64,000 nt of DNA, taken from contig NZ_JBHUGH010000010.1 in NCBI RefSeq assembly GCF_042681825.1, forward strand, positions 124,001 to 188,000. The letters are read 5' to 3'. Shown one piece after another: positions 25,717 to 33,814 of the stretch. The DNA is from Halodurantibacterium flavum. GTDB taxonomy: Bacteria > Pseudomonadota > Alphaproteobacteria > Rhodobacterales > Rhodobacteraceae. Below the pieces are notes generated by a model. That model ran no database searches. It saw only the letters and a program-made list of their open reading frames with translations, and was not told the DNA's origin. Position 1 is the first letter of the stretch, and each line of letters opens with the position of its first letter. The translations under genes and the position numbers were made by a program.

Positions 25717-26705
25717 TGGGCGCGCCGCGGTTCTGGTTCACGCCCCCTGACCAGCCCGGCTGGCAGGCCCGGCTTTTGTCGCCGCTCGGGCATGTCTATG
25801 GCTACGCTACCGCACGCAGGATCGCGCGGGGGGCAGGGTGGCAGGCGCCGGTCCCCGTTATCTGCATCGGGAACCTGAATGTGGGGGGCACCGGCAAGAC
25901 GCCGATGGCGATGTTTCTGGCGCAGCGGCTGCAGGGGCACGGGGTGCATATCGTCTCGCGCGGGTATGGCGGCCGGCTGAAGGGCCCGGTCCGTGTCGAT
26001 GCGACACGCCATGATGCGGCGGCGGTCGGGGATGAACCGCTTCTTCTGTCCGCCTTTGCCCCGACCTGGGTGGCGCGCGACAGGGCTGCGGGGGTCAGGG
26101 CCGCGGCAGAGGCTGGCGCGGCTGTGGTCCTGCTGGATGACGGATTTCAGAATCCCTCGGTCGCCAAAAGCCTGTCGATTGTCGTGGTCGATGCGGCAAT
26201 GGGCTTTGGTAACGGTCGTTGCCTGCCCGCCGGCCCCCTGCGCGAACCCGTCGCGGCCGGGCTTGCCCGTGCCGACATGGTCCTTGCAATCGGATCGCCG
26301 GAGGCGCGCGCCGGTTTTCAGTCGCAATGGGGGCCGTTTCCCTGTCCGGTGCTCGGCGGCCGGTTGGAGCCGCTGCAGACGGGGATGCAATGGACCGGTC
26401 TGCGCGCGCTTGCCTTTGCCGGGATCGGGCATCCGGAAAAGTTCTTTGCGACGCTCCGCGATCTGGGGGCGGATCTGATCCGCCACGAGGCGCTGGAAGA
26501 TCACCAGCCGTTCACGCCGCGCCTTCTCCAACGGCTTGAGGCCGAGGCAAGGCTGCGCAATGCGCAGCTGGTGACGACCGAAAAGGATGCGGTCCGGTTG
26601 CCTTTGGCCTGGCGCCGCAAGGTGCTGACATTGCCGGTCCGGCTGCAACTCGATGACTCTATGCCGTTGGAACAGGCCCTGACGGATCTGGGCCTGCCCC
26701 GCTGA
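25716..26705 (+). CDS. lpxK: tetraacyldisaccharide 4'-kinase
   Basis: LpxK phosphorylates the 4' position of the lipid A disaccharide, a late step at the inner membrane. The 329-aa product has the P-loop GNLNVGGTGKTPMAMFLA near residues 54-70, SRGYGG, GDEPLLLS, the DDGFQNPSVAK motif with its catalytic acidic pair, and TEKDAVRLP near residue 290. It is the last gene of the pmbA-to-lpxK run and converges on dsbA with a 12-bp gap. Confidence 0.95.
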   Translation: MGAPRFWFTPPDQPGWQARLLSPLGHVYGYATARRIARGAGWQAPVPVICIGNLNVGGTGKTPMAMFLAQRLQGHGVHIVSRGYGGRLKGPVRVDATRHDAAAVGDEPLLLSAFAPTWVARDRAAGVRAAAEAGAAVVLLDDGFQNPSVAKSLSIVVVDAAMGFGNGRCLPAGPLREPVAAGLARADMVLAIGSPEARAGFQSQWGPFPCPVLGGRLEPLQTGMQWTGLRALAFAGIGHPEKFFATLRDLGADLIRHEALEDHQPFTPRLLQRLEAEARLRNAQLVTTEKDAVRLPLAWRRKVLTLPVRLQLDDSMPLEQALTDLGLPR

Positions 26706-26717
26706 TACCCGGGCGCG

Positions 26718-27392
26718 TTAGTCGTCCAGCAGACCGTCCAGCAGTTGCGAAAGATCGGCATAGGACATGTTGCCATGCTTTTCCCCGTTGATGATCAGGG
26801 TAGGCGTCGCGCGCACGTCGTCGGCATCGGCATTGGTCTGATAGACCGCGACCATCGCCTGCGCCATGTCGCCATCCTGCAGGCAGGCGTCCAGTTGCGC
26901 GTCGTTCATACCCGCGCTGCGGCCGATCCGGCGCAGGTTTTCCGCCACGACCGAGGGATCGTTGGATGCCGTCCAGTCGCGCTGGGTCGAATAGATCCGG
27001 TCGGCAAGTCCGAAGTAACGCATCTCGCCGCCGCAGCGCGCGACCATCGCAGCCCAGAGGCCATAGCGGTCGAAATAAACCTCGCGGTGAACATAGCGCA
27101 CCTTGCCGGTGTCGATGTAGTTCGCCCGAAGCTCCGGCAGGACCGTCGCGTGGAAACTCGCGCAATGGGGGCAGGTGAACGAGGCGTATTCGATCAGCGT
27201 CACCGGCGCATTCTCATCGCCGAGGGCCATGTCGGGAACCCGGCTGAAGTCAACCTCCGACGCGGTTTCCTGCGCATCGGCGCGAGAGATCGCGGTCATT
27301 CCGCCCCCCGATCCGCCGTTACCGGAGAACCACCAGCCGCCCGCCGCCACCACGGCAAGCGCCGCAACTGCGGGAATGAGCTTTCTCAGCAT
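26718..27392 (-). CDS. DsbA family thiol:disulfide oxidoreductase
   Basis: A 224-aa periplasmic thioredoxin-fold protein. A signal anchor (MLRKLIPAVAALAVVAAG) is followed by a Gly/Ser linker and the active site Cys74-Pro-His-Cys77 in EYASFTCPHCASFH. The helical insertion and cis-Pro in ATPTLIINGEKHG are present. It probably forms disulfides in exported proteins, of which several in this window have paired cysteines. It lies three bases after dciA on the same strand; dciA-dsbA beside mutY is a recurring Rhodobacterales arrangement. Confidence 0.92.
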   Translation of the reverse strand: MLRKLIPAVAALAVVAAGGWWFSGNGGSGGGMTAISRADAQETASEVDFSRVPDMALGDENAPVTLIEYASFTCPHCASFHATVLPELRANYIDTGKVRYVHREVYFDRYGLWAAMVARCGGEMRYFGLADRIYSTQRDWTASNDPSVVAENLRRIGRSAGMNDAQLDACLQDGDMAQAMVAVYQTNADADDVRATPTLIINGEKHGNMSYADLSQLLDGLLDD

Positions 27393-27395
27393 GAT

Positions 27396-27944
27396 CTAGT
27401 TGCCTTTCTGTCGTTTCGGACCGGATAGAATGTTTCGCCCGAGGGCTTCAAGCGCCTCTCTCAGGCTGTTGTCCCGCACATCGGCGACGGCTGCGCCGGC
27501 GCGCGCGGTGATCTCGGGGTTCGGCCCGGGTTGCGGGGGGGCGGGGGTGAAACCTGCCTGCCGCTCGGTGAACCCTCCGGCAAAACCCTCGGCAGCCGTC
27601 TGGGTCACGGTTATGCGTGCGATGGCATTGTAGCCGTAGCAGGCATTCACCTTGTCCCGGATCTGGGGCAGTTGCATCTGGATGACCGGGGCCATCGCCC
27701 CCTGCACCAGCAGCGTGAGCGTGGCGCCCATCCCTTCGCGCCCATAGGCGATGCGGACCGGACGGCAGGCACCGGCGATATCCGTGCCCACCACCTCGGG
27801 CCAATGGGTGAGCATCCGGCTGACGGCAAAGCCGCGCTTTTCCCCGGCGCCGCGGATGCGGTCGCGCAGCAGGTTGCCCGCGGCCTCGAAGCCGCGCATC
27901 CGCCGTCGCACGCGATCCTGTGCTTTGCCCTGGGAATTCGTCAT
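27396..27944 (-). CDS. dciA: DciA family (DUF721) protein
   Basis: A 182-aa protein of the DUF721/DciA family; in other bacteria DciA loads the replicative helicase DnaB. The conserved block is WPEVVGTDIAGACRPVRI near residue 48, then GATLTLLVQGAMAPVIQM and NACYGYNAIARITVTQT. A disordered Pro/Gly-rich tail follows. Start taken at MTNSQGKAQDRV (27944); longer frames run toward mutY. It is divergent from mutY, 82 bp away. Confidence 0.85.
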   Translation of the reverse strand: MTNSQGKAQDRVRRRMRGFEAAGNLLRDRIRGAGEKRGFAVSRMLTHWPEVVGTDIAGACRPVRIAYGREGMGATLTLLVQGAMAPVIQMQLPQIRDKVNACYGYNAIARITVTQTAAEGFAGGFTERQAGFTPAPPQPGPNPEITARAGAAVADVRDNSLREALEALGRNILSGPKRQKGN

Positions 27945-28026
27945 CTTGTCCCGACCTTTACCGGCCCATAGTTTAGGCGCAACCACCGCAGGCGCCAGCG
28001 CTTTGCAGCATTTGAAGGAATAAAGA

Positions 28027-29073
28027 TTGCGTGACGGTCGGGTGATCGAACTCTTGGCCTGGTATGACCGCCATGCCCGGGCAATGCCCTGGCGTGTCGG
28101 TCCTGCCGACCGTGCGGCGGGGGTGCACCCCGATCCCTACCGCGTCTGGTTGTCCGAGGTGATGCTGCAGCAGACGACGGTGGCCGCGGTGCGGGATTAC
28201 TTCCGGCGGTTCATCGAACGCTGGCCCGATGTCTCGGCGCTCGCCTCGGCCCGGGATGAGGATGTGATGGCCGCATGGGCGGGACTGGGGTATTATGCCC
28301 GGGCGCGCAATCTGCTGAAATGTGCGCGGGCGGTCCGGGACGACCATGGGGGCCGGTTCCCCACGTCACGCGCGGGTTTGTTGTCGCTGCCCGGCATCGG
28401 CCCCTACACCGCAGCCGCGGTCGCCGCGATCGCGTTCGATGAACCCGCCGTGGTGGTCGACGGAAATGTCGAACGGGTGATGTCGCGGCTCTTTCTGGTC
28501 GAGACGCCCTTGCCCGCCGCAAAGCCCGAACTTACGGCGCTTGCTGCCCGGCTGACGCCTGACGAGCGCCCCGGGGATTATGCGCAGGCGGTGATGGACC
28601 TTGGTGCCACCATCTGCACCCCGCGCAGCCCCGCCTGCGGGATCTGCCCGTGGAACGCGGACTGTGCCGCCCGGGCCGCAGGGATGCAGTCGGATCTTCC
28701 GCGCAAAAGCGCGAAAGCGGCAAAACCGCTGCGCCACGGCATCGCTTATGTCGCCCGCCGCAGCGATGGCGCCTGGCTGTTGGAGCGCCGGCCGGACAAG
28801 GGCCTTCTGGGCGGAATGCTGGGTTGGCCCGGCGCGGATTGGGGCGCCGCCCCTGCCGAGGCGCCGCCGCTGGAGGCAGACTGGCGCGATCCCGGGGCAG
28901 AGGTCCGCCACACCTTCACCCATTTTCACCTGAGCCTTGGGCTGCGCGTCGCTAAGGTCGATATGGACGCCGAGCCCCTGCGGGGGTTTTTCATGCCGCA
29001 GGCGGAATTTCGTCCCGCTGCTCTGCCGACCGTGATGCGCAAGGCCTATGATCTCGTCCGCGCGACAATCTGA
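28027..29073 (+). CDS. mutY: A/G-specific adenine glycosylase
   Basis: MutY removes adenine mispaired with 8-oxoguanine. The 348-aa protein has catalytic Glu44 (WLSEVMLQQTT), the helix-hairpin-helix LPGIGPYTAAAVAAIAF and Asp145 (VVDGNVERVMSRLF). The [4Fe-4S] cysteines are C197, C204, C207 and C213. A C-terminal Nudix-like domain recognises the damaged base (residues about 230-348). The annotated start is TTG; GTG five codons later is an alternative, and no ATG is available upstream of the catalytic core. Confidence 0.94.
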   Translation: MRDGRVIELLAWYDRHARAMPWRVGPADRAAGVHPDPYRVWLSEVMLQQTTVAAVRDYFRRFIERWPDVSALASARDEDVMAAWAGLGYYARARNLLKCARAVRDDHGGRFPTSRAGLLSLPGIGPYTAAAVAAIAFDEPAVVVDGNVERVMSRLFLVETPLPAAKPELTALAARLTPDERPGDYAQAVMDLGATICTPRSPACGICPWNADCAARAAGMQSDLPRKSAKAAKPLRHGIAYVARRSDGAWLLERRPDKGLLGGMLGWPGADWGAAPAEAPPLEADWRDPGAEVRHTFTHFHLSLGLRVAKVDMDAEPLRGFFMPQAEFRPAALPTVMRKAYDLVRATI

Positions 29074-29088
29074 AAGGGAGTTTCCGAT

Positions 29089-29589
29089 ATGCAAGACGAT
29101 CTTGCCGAAACCGATGGCTATGTCCTGGCCCATACCATGCTGCGGATCAAGGACCCGGACCGCTCGCTGGCGTTCTACCGGGACGTTCTGGGGATGCGTC
29201 TGGTCACAAGGCTCGATTTAGCCGAATGGAAGTTCTCGCTCTATTTTCTCCAGCCGCGCGGGCATGACCCTGTGGATGGCAGTCTGGAACAGACATTCTC
29301 GCGCCCCGGGCTTCTGGAACTGACCCATAACTGGGGGTCCGAGACGGATGACAGCGTGATGCATAGCGGAAACGAAGCGCCCAAGGGCTATGGCCATATC
29401 TGCATCTCAGTGCCGGACATTTCGGCTGCCTGTGCCCGGTTCGAAAGGCTGGGCGTCACCTTTCAGAAACGATTGGGTGAGGGCGGCATAAAGGACATCG
29501 CCTTTATCCGCGACCCGGACGGCTACTGGCTGGAAATCGTGCAACCCGACCTTGTCGCCTCGGCGCTTGCACAATATCGCTCGGACTGA
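29089..29589 (+). CDS. gloA: lactoylglutathione lyase (glyoxalase I)
   Basis: GloA converts the methylglyoxal-glutathione adduct to S-lactoylglutathione. The 166-aa vicinal-oxygen-chelate protein has the expected metal ligands: His in AHTMLRIKDPDRSLAFY near residue 15, Glu in GLLELTHNWG near residue 85, His in YGHICISVPD and Glu in DPDGYWLEIVQ. Length is slightly above the 130-aa E. coli type and close to the 160-180-aa Rhodobacterales type. It follows mutY by 15 bp with a GGGAG ribosome binding site. Confidence 0.93.
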   Translation: MQDDLAETDGYVLAHTMLRIKDPDRSLAFYRDVLGMRLVTRLDLAEWKFSLYFLQPRGHDPVDGSLEQTFSRPGLLELTHNWGSETDDSVMHSGNEAPKGYGHICISVPDISAACARFERLGVTFQKRLGEGGIKDIAFIRDPDGYWLEIVQPDLVASALAQYRSD

Positions 29590-29673
29590 GGGCAGGCCCG
29601 TCCTTGGGCGGCGGGCGAGGTTTTCCGCGCCCGCGATTGCGGCTAAACTGCCCCCGATGGCCAGGAGGTGCGC

Positions 29674-30819
29674 ATGGCAACCGCTGACGCAAAGGATATC
29701 CGGAGGCTGAAGAACGCCCTGCCGTTCTGGCTGTCGCTCGGGATGATCCCGCTGGCCGTGCTTGGGGCGGTGCAGGGCGGCTGGACGGTTATCCTGCTGC
29801 CGGTTTATGGCTGGGTGATGGTCTCGATCCTCGATGCGATCACCGGGCTGGAAGAGGGGAACCCGGACCCGCTGATCCCGGAAACCGACCTGTTCTGGTA
29901 CAGGCTCATCACGCTGATATGGTTTCCGATCCAGTTCGTGACGGTGTTCGGCCTGATCTGGTGGGTCACGCATACCGATCACCTGAGCCTTGTGGAAACG
30001 CTTGTCCTCATGTTCGGGGCGGGGGTTATTTCGGGCACCGTCGGCATCGTTTATGCCCATGAGTTGCTGCACCAGAAGAACCGGGTGGAACGCTGGTTGG
30101 GCGACCTGCTGCTGGGGATGGTGCTTTACAGCCACTTCCGCTCGGAACATCTCCTGGTGCATCACCGGCATGTCGGCACGCCGCGCGACCCGGTGACGGC
30201 CCGCTACAACGAGGGGTTTCATCGCTATTTCTACCGGGTCCTGCGCGATTGTCCGCCCTCGGCCTGGCGCGCCGAGGCGCAGATGCTCGCGCGGCGCGGG
30301 CTGCCCGTCTGGCACCGACGTAACCCGTTCTGGCGTTACGCGGCGCTGCAGGGCGGGTGCCTGATCCTTGCAGCGGGTCTGGGGGGATGGGCCGGCGTCG
30401 GGCTTTTCGCCTTTCAGGCCTTCGTGGCCGTCTGGCAACTGGAACTGACCAATTACATCGAACATTACGGGCTGACACGCCGGCATCTGGGTGAGGGCAA
30501 GTATGAACATGTCCTGCCCCGGCACAGCTGGAACGCGGCGCACAAGGCGTCGAACTGGCTGCTCATCAACCTGCAACGCCATTCCGACCATCATTACAAG
30601 CCCGACCGGCGTTTTCCCCTGCTGCAGACCTATTCCGAGGAGGAGGCGCCGCAACTTCCCTTCGGCTATCCCGCGATGACGACGCTTGCGATGATCCCGC
30701 CGCTGTGGCGCCGGGTGATGAACCCCAGGGTGCGGGCGTGGCGCCGGAAATACTATCCCGACATCGAAGACTGGCAGCCCTATAACCGGGGCACCAACCC
30801 CTTGCCGCGTCACGTATGA
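29674..30819 (+). CDS. alkB: AlkB-like alkane 1-monooxygenase
   Basis: A 381-aa integral membrane non-haem diiron hydroxylase. About six membrane segments hold the histidine boxes: HELLHQKN near residue 130, HLLVHHRHVGTPRDP near residue 163 and LQRHSDHHYKP near residue 305, with the signature NYIEHYGLTRR between. This set is diagnostic of AlkB/xylene monooxygenase-type enzymes that oxidise terminal methyl groups. No rubredoxin, rubredoxin reductase or regulator is in the neighbourhood. AGGAGG just before the ATG at 29674 fixes that start; the GTG two codons earlier is less likely. Confidence 0.88.
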   Translation: MATADAKDIRRLKNALPFWLSLGMIPLAVLGAVQGGWTVILLPVYGWVMVSILDAITGLEEGNPDPLIPETDLFWYRLITLIWFPIQFVTVFGLIWWVTHTDHLSLVETLVLMFGAGVISGTVGIVYAHELLHQKNRVERWLGDLLLGMVLYSHFRSEHLLVHHRHVGTPRDPVTARYNEGFHRYFYRVLRDCPPSAWRAEAQMLARRGLPVWHRRNPFWRYAALQGGCLILAAGLGGWAGVGLFAFQAFVAVWQLELTNYIEHYGLTRRHLGEGKYEHVLPRHSWNAAHKASNWLLINLQRHSDHHYKPDRRFPLLQTYSEEEAPQLPFGYPAMTTLAMIPPLWRRVMNPRVRAWRRKYYPDIEDWQPYNRGTNPLPRHV

Positions 30820-30849
30820 AAAAACCCCGCCACAGGTGATGCGGCGGGG
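30819..30849 (-). terminator. Rho-independent terminator of ccrM
   Basis: A 7-bp stem CCCCGCC/GGCGGGG (30825-30831 and 30843-30849) with an 11-base loop. On the minus strand it is followed by six T, so it ends ccrM. The T run lies over the last codon region of alkB. Confidence 0.82.
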
Positions 30850-30899
30850 CAAGGCGGCGCCCGGCGATGGCAGGGCGCTGGCGGTATTCAAAGGATGTG

Positions 30900-32021
30900 T
30901 CAGTTCGCGCGGGGCGCCTCGGCCGCCGACATTTCCGCGCGGATCTGCTGGCGCAGAAGGTCGATGGGGATCATCTTGCCCTCGCGCCGGAAATGCCAGT
31001 AGGTCCAGCCGTTGCAGCTTGGGGCGCCTTCCAGCGCGGCGCCGACCTGATGGATCGAGCCCTTGACGTCATTGCCGACCAGCGTTCCGTCGGCCCGCAC
31101 CTTGGCGCTCTTGCCGTTGGGCGAGACCAGAACCTCGCCCGGGCGCAGCATCCCGCGTTCGACCAGCTGACCAAAGGGGATGCGCGGTTCCGCGCGTTTT
31201 GACCCCGTCACCTCGAGCGCGGTGCGGTCATAGGGGCGGATCCGCTCGATCCGGCGCGCCGCGACCTCACGGTAGGTCTCCTCGCGCTCGATCCCCACGA
31301 AATTGCGCCCCAGCATCTTGGCGACGGCGCCGGTCGTTCCGGTCCCGAAAAACGGGTCGAGCACCACATCGCCCGGATTGGTCGTGGACACCAGAACCCG
31401 GTGCAGCAGGCTTTCAGGCTTTTGCGTCGGGTGCGCCTTGTCGCCGTTGGCGTCCTTGATCCGCTCATGCCCGGTGCAGATCGGCAGGTGCCAGTCCGAC
31501 CGCATCTGCACCCCTTCGTTGAGCGCCTTCAGCGCCTCATAGTTGAAGGTGTATTTGCTCGCCTCGGCCTTGGACGCCCAGATCAGCGTTTCATGGGCAT
31601 TCGTCAGGCGCTTGCCGCGAAAGTTCGGCATCGGGTTCGACTTGCGCCAGACCACGTCGTTCAGAATCCAGAAACCCTCGTTCTGAAGCGCGGCACCGAC
31701 CCGGAAAATATTGTGATAGCTGCCGATCACCCAGATCGCCCCGTTCGGCCGCAAGAGGCGCCGTGCCGCCCGCAGCCAGTCGCGGGTAAAGCGGTCATAG
31801 GCCTCGAAGCTCGCGAACTGGTCCCAGGCATCGTCCACCGCATCGACGCGCGAGTTGTCGGGGCGGTGCAGATCGCCGCGCAGTTGCAGGTTGTAAGGCG
31901 GATCGGCAAAGATGAGATCGACCGAAGCCTCTGGCAGACGGTTCATTACCTCGATGCAATCGCCTGCAAGTATCTCGTTCAGGGGAAGCGTTGCCGCCCC
32001 TGCTGCCTTGGTTCTGGTCAT
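30900..32021 (-). CDS. ccrM: cell-cycle DNA adenine methyltransferase CcrM
   Basis: CcrM methylates adenine in GANTC and times gene expression in the alphaproteobacterial cell cycle. The 373-aa product is a beta-class enzyme: the catalytic DPPY is at residues 40-43, followed by the target recognition region, then DPFFGTGTTGAVAK near residue 240 for AdoMet binding. A C-terminal RAMA domain (IPFGQLVERGMLRPGEVL to NGWTYWHF) is complete. The gene lies next to rnhB, a known arrangement, and has a cluster of its own target sites upstream. Confidence 0.95.
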   Translation of the reverse strand: MTRTKAAGAATLPLNEILAGDCIEVMNRLPEASVDLIFADPPYNLQLRGDLHRPDNSRVDAVDDAWDQFASFEAYDRFTRDWLRAARRLLRPNGAIWVIGSYHNIFRVGAALQNEGFWILNDVVWRKSNPMPNFRGKRLTNAHETLIWASKAEASKYTFNYEALKALNEGVQMRSDWHLPICTGHERIKDANGDKAHPTQKPESLLHRVLVSTTNPGDVVLDPFFGTGTTGAVAKMLGRNFVGIEREETYREVAARRIERIRPYDRTALEVTGSKRAEPRIPFGQLVERGMLRPGEVLVSPNGKSAKVRADGTLVGNDVKGSIHQVGAALEGAPSCNGWTYWHFRREGKMIPIDLLRQQIRAEMSAAEAPRAN

Positions 32022-32073
32022 CTTGCTGCCTCAGTTTATCCGCGCGTTTCGCGTCGTTTGTTGTGGATAACAT

Positions 32074-32113
32074 GAGTCATCGGCGAATCGCCGTCAATTT
32101 CTTTATTTGAATC
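32074..32113 (-). promoter_or_regulatory. cluster of three GANTC methylation sites upstream of ccrM
   Basis: GAGTC at 32074-32078 and GAATC at 32085-32089 and 32109-32113 lie in the 98-bp gap between ccrM and rnhB. Random expectation at this base composition is about one per 300 bp. Methylation of sites in the ccrM leader is known to repress the gene in Caulobacter, so an autoregulatory switch is plausible here. Confidence 0.5.
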
Positions 32114-32119
32114 AGCGGC

Positions 32120-32755
32120 TTATGAATTCACTTGATACAAGATGTTGTAGACCGGCGCGAAGGACCGTCTATGGTGTGGGCTGACCCCAAGATGTTGAAG
32201 CGCGGCGCAATGTTCGCGTGTGCCATAGCCTGCGTTGCGTTCCCAGCCATAGCCGGGATGCTGTTGCGCCAAATCCACCATGATCCGGTCACGCGTGACC
32301 TTGGCCACGATCGAGGCTGCGGAAATCGAGAGGCAGAGCGCATCGCCCTTGACGATCGCCTGCCCGGCGCATGTCAGCCCCTCGGGCAGGCGGTTGCCGT
32401 CGATCAGGGCAAAGTCGATATCCGGCAGCCCCGCCAAGGCGCGGCACATCGCCAGATGGCTGGCCCGCAGGATGTTGAGCTGGTCTATTTCCTCGACGCT
32501 CGCATGGGCGACTGAGACCTCGGCCGCCTCCATGATCTCGGCGCAGAGCGCCTCTCGGCGCGCGGGGGTCAGGGCCTTTGAATCGCGCAGACCTGCGGGT
32601 ATCCGGCCCGCCCGCAGGCGAACCGCTGCCGCCGTGACGGGACCGGCGAGCGGACCGCGACCCACCTCATCGACGCCCGCGACGCGCAGATAGCCCTGGG
32701 CGGCCGCAAGGCTCTCGAAGCTCTGGTCGTGGGGAAGGCTCATCAAGGTCATCAT
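32120..32755 (-). CDS. rnhB: ribonuclease HII
   Basis: RNase HII removes ribonucleotides from DNA and RNA-DNA hybrids. The 211-aa product has the DEVGRGPLAGPV motif near residue 30, the ALIDGN acidic motif near residue 115, SISAASIVAKVTRDRIM and the Gly/Tyr loop HPGYGWERNAGYGT. Start at one of three Met codons close together (32755, 32752 or 32743). Confidence 0.95.
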   Translation of the reverse strand: MMTLMSLPHDQSFESLAAAQGYLRVAGVDEVGRGPLAGPVTAAAVRLRAGRIPAGLRDSKALTPARREALCAEIMEAAEVSVAHASVEEIDQLNILRASHLAMCRALAGLPDIDFALIDGNRLPEGLTCAGQAIVKGDALCLSISAASIVAKVTRDRIMVDLAQQHPGYGWERNAGYGTREHCAALQHLGVSPHHRRSFAPVYNILYQVNS

Positions 32756-32893
32756 GGGCCCTCTTTAGCGCGGGGCGACGCGCCGAAAAAGAGGCGGCCA
32801 AGACGGGGTAGGCGAAAAAAGGGGCGGGGGTGCCTCGGCCCCCGCCCCACTGCCCCGCCGGTTGCTGCCCGGCCCGGGCGCGGTCTTTCCGGC

Positions 32894-33328
32894 TCAGCGC
32901 CGGCCGCGCCGCTCGGGCTGGTAGCCTGCCTGTTGCAGGCAGGCGCCGCTGTACATATCGCGCCCACGGTCACGCGGGCTGACGACACGGACTTCGCAGC
33001 GTCCCGGCAGATTTCGGACCCCCTCACGGCGGAGGCAGTTGGAATCGTAGAAGGTCTCCCACCCGTTGCGGGTGCGTTCGTCGCTGGCGCAGCGCGCCGG
33101 CAGATAGGTCTGGCCGCGATGGGGGTGAGAGGGGCGCGAAGGGGCCGCCTGCGCCTGATTGCGGCGCCCCTCGTTCAGGATGAGACCCAGCGCCGCGATC
33201 CCCGCCGCCCCGTAAAGAAGGCGCTGCAGGTCCTGATTGGTCGCGGCCTGCGCCGGCTGCACGACGGCTGCGGAAAAGGCGATCGCGGCTGCGGTGGCCA
33301 GTGCGGTGACTTTGGAAAGGAATGCCAT
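32894..33328 (-). CDS. small exported cysteine-rich protein
   Basis: A 144-aa protein with a signal peptide (MAFLSKVTALATAAAIAFSA then ALPAQA-type cleavage) and no family I recognise. After a Gln/Arg-rich segment come four cysteines spaced ARCASDE, SNCLRREG, GRCEVRVV and GACLQQAG, suited to two disulfides, and an Arg-rich tail ending RRGRR. It starts 193 bp from the divergent small protein at 33521 across a region with a perfect palindrome. It is probably periplasmic. Function unknown. Confidence 0.75.
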   Translation of the reverse strand: MAFLSKVTALATAAAIAFSAAVVQPAQAATNQDLQRLLYGAAGIAALGLILNEGRRNQAQAAPSRPSHPHRGQTYLPARCASDERTRNGWETFYDSNCLRREGVRNLPGRCEVRVVSPRDRGRDMYSGACLQQAGYQPERRGRR

Positions 33329-33436
33329 GAACTCATCCTCTGTGCTGCCGGCGCCTGCCGGGCATGTCGCTGATCTGCCGGACAGCGCCCGGCGGCTGAT
33401 GGGATGAGGCTGGGCGCTGGCCTGCCCGACAGGCAA

Positions 33437-33496
33437 TATCGGCAGGCTGTTATCGGATAACCGGCGGCGAAAACCTGCTTTGTTATTGATTATCGG
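33437..33496. promoter_or_regulatory. palindrome and TATCGG repeats between divergent genes
   Basis: GTTATC-G-GATAAC at 33449-33461 is a perfect 6-1-6 inverted repeat. Three TATCGG copies stand at 33437, 33451 and 33491. The region separates the minus-strand exported protein from the plus-strand small protein and its winged-helix partner, so it could be an operator controlling both; not tested. Confidence 0.45.
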
Positions 33497-33520
33497 TCCC
33501 TTCGGCCCCAGTGTCGGGGC

Positions 33521-33814
33521 ATGAAACCGCACCGCATTCTTGCCCTTGTGGCGCTGCTCGTTCTGTCCGCCGGCATGGCCGAGGCGGCCTGCTATGCCGA
33601 TTACAAGGCCAAGCGGGATAATCCGCTCCGTCTGCACTATGGCGTGATCGAGCTGCCGGATCAGGCGTGTTCCGGCGCACAGGCGGCAGCGCAGGCAATA
33701 TCCGGCCGAATTGGACGGGATGGCTGGACGCTGCTCAATGTCATGTCCATTTTCGGCCCCGAAGGCTTGGACGAGAGGAGAGCGAGTGCGGGACAGTTCT
33801 ATCTCCGCTACTGA
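33521..33814 (+). CDS. small periplasmic protein of unknown function
   Basis: A 97-aa protein with a clear signal peptide (ILALVALLVLSAGMAEA, cleaved before ACYADYK). The mature part has about 75 residues and two cysteines (24 and 50), which could form one disulfide. I recognise no family. Its last 29 bases overlap the start of the membrane winged-helix gene, so the two are translationally coupled and may act together, for example as a sensor input and transducer. That is inference. Confidence 0.7.
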   Translation: MKPHRILALVALLVLSAGMAEAACYADYKAKRDNPLRLHYGVIELPDQACSGAQAAAQAISGRIGRDGWTLLNVMSIFGPEGLDERRASAGQFYLRY

